Source: Cytophagales bacterium (lineage in GTDB: Bacteria; Bacteroidota; Bacteroidia; Cytophagales; Cyclobacteriaceae). Taken from it: a stretch of 5,810 bases of DNA. This document shows, in pieces, positions 5,566 to 5,810 of the stretch. Within the stretch, counting starts at the first letter, position 1. Each line of letters starts with the position of its first letter. The notes under the pieces are model-generated. The model made no database searches. It had not been told where the DNA came from and saw only the letters and a list, made by a program, of their open reading frames with translations. Made by a program: the position numbers and the translations under genes. Where the stretch lies: NCBI GenBank assembly GCA_003541895.1, contig DPLR01000696.1:1-5810 (forward strand), in the 5' to 3' direction.

Positions 5566-5810
5566 TTATGTCAGGTCCGCAAATGCAGCTTCTATTGCAT
5601 CAGCGAGATCCATGGGTGAAAGGCAAACCTGCATTCCCCTGACACCGGCGCTGACATATATCCTCTCATGCAACTGGGCAGTCTCATCTATGTAGGTGGG
5701 AAAAAGTTTCTTCATACCTATGGGCGAGCACCCGCCGCGTATGTATCCGGTTACCGGAAGAAGCTCCTTGACCTTGATCATCTCAACGCTTTTGGAATGA
5801 GAGGCCCTGG
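5566..5810 (-). CDS. ybaK: YbaK/EbsC-type Cys-tRNA(Pro) deacylase, C-terminal half (5' end beyond window)
   Basis: Eighty C-terminal residues are visible and the frame is open to the window edge. The ATG at 5781 is internal, because the reading [25 protein letters not shown] is continuous family-like sequence across it. The block [23 protein letters not shown] is the hallmark of the YbaK/EbsC deacylase domain, followed by a strand with [14 protein letters not shown] and the final helix [13 protein letters not shown]. The family hydrolyses Cys-tRNA(Pro) formed by prolyl-tRNA synthetase error, in the cytoplasm, and full proteins are about 155 to 160 residues. The usual catalytic lysine would be in the missing N-terminal half. 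It is a housekeeping gene that marks the right border of the accessory stretch; the gap to the antitoxin start is 177 bp with no clear terminator. Confidence 0.88.
   Translation of the reverse strand, partial: RASHSKSVEMIKVKELLPVTGYIRGGCSPIGMKKLFPTYIDETAQLHERIYVSAGVRGMQVCLSPMDLADAIEAAFADLT

Overview
The window is a bacterial accessory region. Every gene I can support lies on the minus strand, so transcription runs from position 5810 toward position 1. The organism cannot be named. The REP-like intergenic repeats, moderate to low GC and toxin-antitoxin and defence gene content fit an environmental Gram-negative, possibly Desulfobacterota, but this is a weak inference.

Region by region, in transcription order. 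At the right edge (5566-5810) is the C-terminal half of a YbaK/EbsC-type Cys-tRNA deacylase, a housekeeping editing enzyme. Next is a two-gene toxin-antitoxin operon: an AbrB/MazE-fold antitoxin (5125-5388) overlapping a PIN-domain ribonuclease toxin (4724-5128), with repeated TTGATTGG-type sites upstream that may be its operator. Position 4208-4633 holds a conserved-looking protein of unknown function. From 3659 to 4207 the DNA is mostly repeats: two copies of a short hairpin unit, then REP-like palindromes that run through a doubtful small ORF.

The left half looks like a small anti-phage defence cluster. It has a SEFIR/TIR-domain protein with an unassigned C-terminal domain (2933-3658), an OLD-family ATPase-TOPRIM nuclease (743-2503) and the N-terminal Mrr-like nuclease domain of what is normally a larger NTPase protein (109-588). 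The third gene stops exactly where a sequence resembling an insertion sequence end begins (position 111), so it is probably a broken gene.

The TIR and OLD genes are co-oriented but separated by 429 bp that contains a perfect 15-bp inverted repeat, so they need not form one operon. No GajB-type helicase, reverse transcriptase or ThsA partner is visible. The points most worth following are the C-terminal domain of the TIR protein (predicted alpha-beta-beta-beta-alpha, like HicA or dsRBD folds), whether OLD and TIR co-occur elsewhere, and the IS-like truncation of the nuclease-NTPase gene.
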